Source of the DNA: Motacilla alba alba
Taxonomy: Eukaryota > Chordata > Aves > Passeriformes > Motacillidae
NCBI RefSeq assembly: GCF_015832195.1
Contig: NC_052016.1
Location: 84,512,547 to 84,576,546 of the forward strand
Reading direction: 5' to 3'
DNA length: 64,000 bases
Shown one piece after another: positions 60,181 through 64,000 of this stretch. The notes beneath the pieces are model-generated. The model made no database searches and was not told the DNA's origin. It worked only from the letters and a program-made list of their open reading frames with translations. A program made the translations under genes and the position numbers. The number at the start of each line of letters is the position of its first letter. The stretch's first letter is position 1.

Positions 60181-63100
60181 AGGGGGCTGACACTCCTGAG
60201 GAAGTGTTTGGCCCTGGCCTGAGTGGACAAGATGGAGAGACAAAGTAAAGGAAACACCCAAGGGATGGAAGATCCCAGCTGGGGGCTTTGGGACAGCACC
60301 ACAGCAGAGCCTGTGCCCCTGTAGGGGCTGCTGGCCACCTCTGCTGGCAACAGATCCGTCATGGACCAGGGCCCTGGACTCAGGACCTCCTCCCCAGGAC
60401 TGGCTGTTTGCTGAGCTGCAGCCACAGGCATTTGTCCCTGCTAATGGAAAAATGCTGACAATCAGCCCTCTGCCCCGCCGCCCACACCAGCGCTCGGCTC
60501 CTTGTGGAACACACACTGGAACACTTCCTTGGGATGAGAGCTTCGGCTGCCAAGGGTGCTTTTGTTTGTAACTTCTCAAATGAAGGCTGTGGTCAGGGAG
60601 GCTCTTATACCTGCATCACAAGCTGCATGCTCATTTTGCAAAGCGTGCCTGTGTGTCCTTGCCTTCTTCGTCTTCAGCACTGAAGAGAGACCTTTGCTTT
60701 TTGAGGGAGAAAATGGGTACAAGCTCCTCCGAGGCCACATGCAAAACCTACGCTCACCGCCTGTCATGCAGGCAATAATTATTTGAAACTGCAAACAGCA
60801 AAGCACAGCCCCCCTGACCTCCCTCAAATGCAATCAGTGAGGGCAGCCTTACATGAGTGACAGTAGCTGGGCTTCACACTTCACTGCATTTTGTTTTTCT
60901 CCTCATATTTTTGGGCTAAAAGCAGTTTTAGTCAAAGCTCTCACAGCCTTTGTCACTATCCCTTTAGTAGACAGGTGATAAGTTTTAGTGGCAACATGTT
61001 CTTCCTTCTCCACCCAGTAACTTTTGAATAAGCTCTTCCAGCCCAGGAGATGGTAGTTTAATGTTTGCTGTGAGCATTGCCAGCGCCAATTGAAATTCTC
61101 AGCACTGAGGCCGTGTGGATGGGATGCAAGGTCATGGAGTGTATCTATTCCCTGATTGAGCCTGGCTTTAGGAAGAAACTTCCTCTTGCCAGTGCTTGAC
61201 ATGAATTTGAAATTCACTTCCAGTGCCTGTTCTGCAGGCATTTGAAATTCACTGTTTTGCAAACTCTCCTGCAAAGGTTGGTTTCTGGGTAGCAAATGTG
61301 ATTAAAGCCTTTGCAGGCTGTCCTCCTCTCTGCGAGCCTCTTCTGTGGCCATGGGAAGGGTGGTTATTGGGCCTCTGCCTCCTGGAGCTACTCTGGACAT
61401 TCTTGAACTCAGATCAAGTGATTGCCATGTCTTCAAGGCTGGCTGTTGACTGTTTGCCCTGTGGCAACCATAGGAAATAGTACCGCTGGAGCCAAAAGGG
61501 GGGTACGCTCAGGTGCTTCCATGAAATTTCACCCTACTCACACCACAGGAACCTAGTAAGTTTATCTTCCCACAACTCCCATCTCTGCTCAGAGCCGGGT
61601 GCTGTGTCCTGTCGAAGTCATCTTCAGTCTGAACCATTCTGTGACTTGGTCAGCAAAAACCCCCTGGCAGAAGAGCTCACTGGCACTGTCAAACCTGTCA
61701 TTCCTACTTAGTAAAGGCCCTGAAATGGCAAGAGTGGGCAAAAGATGCTTCTGAATATTAACTGAAACAGGCAGGGGACAAAGGAGGAAGGAGAAAGTAT
61801 TCATTTTAATGCAACAAGAGGTGAGGAATTGGGTATGCTCTCCTTCCAAACTGGCAGCAATGATTAATAGAGCTGTTAACGACCTGGAACAGCAGTGTGG
61901 GTGCAGAACTGGCTGGTAGCAAAATATACAGCTACTTTCATAAATACCAGGGAAGACTGGGAGGTTATGGTCCTAACTGGGAAAACTAGACGCGTAGCAC
62001 AGCAGTGGGTGGAAATCCTTTCCAAGCTTCTTGTGGAAAGGGATGATTAGATATGATTTCATTACGCACAGACCGTATGTCCTAGAGTAACTCCAGTCAC
62101 CTTGATCCAAGCATTATTGCACTTCATTGTGTTCAATAACCTGGACTCAAAATAGACACCAAATCTGAAAACTGACAAAAATGTGGAGCTTCTTTATAAA
62201 ATTATTGTACTCCCACTTGAAAGATTGTAGAGGGTTATTAGCCTGCCATTTCACATCATACGTCAGCAACAGCAAAGTGAGCCGGAGACAAGAATGAAAA
62301 GGATTAGTGATACGCAAAATTTCTGCAGTCAGCAATGGAAAAAAGAGAACTGCTCAAGACAGAGATGAGTCTAATGTGATGAGTATAAGAGGTGAAGATG
62401 TGACAACTGGTGAGCAGCACAGTGCATGCAGATCCAGCACCAGTTGTCCATGCAGTTGTCTCATACAACTGCAAAAGGGAAAACATCTCAAGACAGCACA
62501 AATACAAGGCAGTGGAGTTTATTGCACGAGATAACCACAGTCAAGGAATTGATAGTGCTGAAACTTATACAACACTTAAATGCGTAGTGAAGGGAGGGAA
62601 TAAAAGCACAGGAGCAACCTTACTGCTCCAGAGCTACCCAAACCAATGTCTTGGATTTTCAGTAGCCACTGCTGGTCACACGGGAAAAAAATGTTCTGCC
62701 TTGGAAGGGATGGTCCAGTGGAGTCAGTGAAGTGGAGTCCAGTGAACTGACTCCAGTGGAGTCAGTTCTTTATATGTTCATGCCAGGAGTAGCATCTGCT
62801 CTTTCTGGTGACCTCCTCACTCAGTGGCACTGACAGTGCAGGTGTGGTACAAACGTGATGAACACAACCTGGAGGAGAAAAGAGGCCTCTCCAGGAGCAC
62901 CATCCATGCTGAATCTGGATCCCTTTAGAAAAAGCAAAAGGCAGTAAAGCTGAAAACCCTGGCTCATTCTGGAAACACTGTTGATACTTTGCATTTAATC
63001 TTGCCGTTATTAATGACTGAAATGCTCTGGCAGCCGGTGAGTATCTGGCAACCTGCATGTCTGAGTCAGATCTCCATGGAGCACCCGCTCCAAGCTAGCT

Positions 63101-64000
63101 CCAGCACCAAAGCACTCTCCTTGTTGGAAGCCTCCACGGAAGAGCCAGCCAGAGGACAGACTGCAGCTCTGCTGGCTAAGAGAGAAGATTCTTGCAAGCA
63201 GGTTGGCACAGTGCTGGCCATGTCTGCTGTGTCTGTCCTCACAAAGCCCTCACAGCCCAGCAGCACCCTCAGCAATGCTCAGGTGGGGATCCACAGGCAG
63301 TGGCAGCTGAGACAGAGGGTAGAGTTTTCCTGGGGCCTTGACACAAATGCCTCAGTCATGTGGAAGTCCTGTATGATGGTGCATTGTGAAGTGCCTGGGA
63401 CTTTTATGCTGAGATCCAGCAGCTTCCTCACTGTCTGAGTGTCTCTCCTACCATGTTTCCCTGGCTTCAGAGTCAAAGAATGGGGCAGCAAAGCACACAT
63501 CTATGCAAAAAAAGGCACAGAAAAATAATGTCAGACCCTTAAATTACAGAGATCTTCAGAGTGTGAGGATCTGTGGGTCTGGCTTGTTCAACAAAAGGCA
63601 TATTTTACACTATAAGAAACCACCATTATAACCACCAGCTTAATGACATTAGCTTCGTGAGGGTAGAAGGGAGGGGGAATGGGATGTTCAGCATCATGAA
63701 AATCAGGATTTTTTGAAGTGCATATCCTGCATCTTGTCCTCTTAAAGCTGATGGGATGTTGGTGACCATCTCCTGTGTGCAGCAACAAGTCTTAGAGCAA
63801 TAAAAATTATGATAGCATATTCTTTAAACTCATCTCGAAGTATTCAAGTATTTGCACATATGAACCATCAAATCTCCCTGCCAGCCAATTCTGTAAGCTG
63901 ATCTCTGACAAGAGCAACAAAATACATCTAATTTTGAAATGCAGCTTCTTGGTTAAGAGATGCTATGTGGGGCTGGGACTTAATACATGCCATATGCAAA
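60181..64000. other. Intergenic DNA, no gene recognised
   Basis: Somewhat GC-richer than the intron, with overlapping frames up to 149 codons (62989-63438, +), 138 codons (60163-60579, -) and 130 codons (60903-61295, -). None has a recognisable domain, and no consistent exon structure is visible. It contains the repeat and hairpin cluster at 62714-62768. A lncRNA or an exon of a downstream gene cannot be excluded from sequence alone. Confidence 0.5.
62714..62768. repeat. Direct-repeat and hairpin cluster
   Basis: The 15-mer TCCAGTGGAGTCAGT occurs at 62714-62728 and 62752-62766, 38 bp apart. The second copy overlaps a perfect hairpin with arms GAACTGACTCC (62744-62754) and GGAGTCAGTTC (62758-62768) around AGT. 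A further 'gtggagtccagtgaa' lies between the copies. Confidence 0.9.

Noticed and set aside
62989..63438. 149-codon + strand frame as a possible exon
   Set aside because: The translation shows no family resemblance; no supported neighbouring exons or flanking splice signals were found.
1..64000. CRISPR arrays, operons, phage or bacterial mobile systems
   Set aside because: The DNA is vertebrate: spliced gene, CpG-island promoter, CR1 LINEs and LTRs. No regularly spaced repeats or bacterial gene organisation were seen.

Overview
This is a window of vertebrate nuclear DNA, almost certainly avian and probably from a songbird. It holds one complete protein-coding gene, the small GTPase RAP2A on the + strand, in two coding exons separated by an intron of about 26.5 kb. 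The avian call rests on three CR1 LINE fragments with typical bird CR1 3' ends and two solo LTRs resembling bird ERVL-type elements. It also fits the compact, repeat-poor, AT-rich intergenic DNA.

Layout. Bases 1 to about 1385 look like the 3' UTR end of an upstream + strand gene, with AATAAA at 1360 and a GT-rich downstream element. Synteny suggests MBNL2, but no coding exon is present to prove it. From about 1390 to 18,690 is intergenic DNA with a CR1 fragment (5463-5968) and a solo LTR with a perfect 5-bp target-site duplication (12283-12850). A strong CpG island (about 18,690-20,300) carries the RAP2A promoter and coding exon 1 (ATG 19462, donor after 19775). The intron (19776-46244) has one old CR1 remnant, several T or A tracts and one isolated GC-rich, CpG-containing block near 33.6-33.8 kb. 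Exon 2 (46245-46482) completes a 183-residue protein ending in a CNIQ prenylation box. The 3' UTR runs to poly(A) signals at 50209 and possibly 50683/50705. From about 50.7 kb to the end is intergenic DNA with a minus-strand CR1 (52147-52500), homopolymer tracts, two strong inverted repeats and a second solo LTR (59736-60175).

How it works together. The only gene product supported is Rap2A, a Ras-family switch anchored to membranes by farnesylation and palmitoylation. A housekeeping-style TATA-less CpG promoter drives it, and the long 3' UTR offers post-transcriptional control. I found no CRISPR array, operon, tRNA or rRNA gene, and no convincing new system. The most interesting items are the two LTR insertions with intact boundaries, perfect hairpin-forming inverted repeats, the intronic GC-rich block, and a few amino-acid changes in an otherwise highly conserved GTPase.
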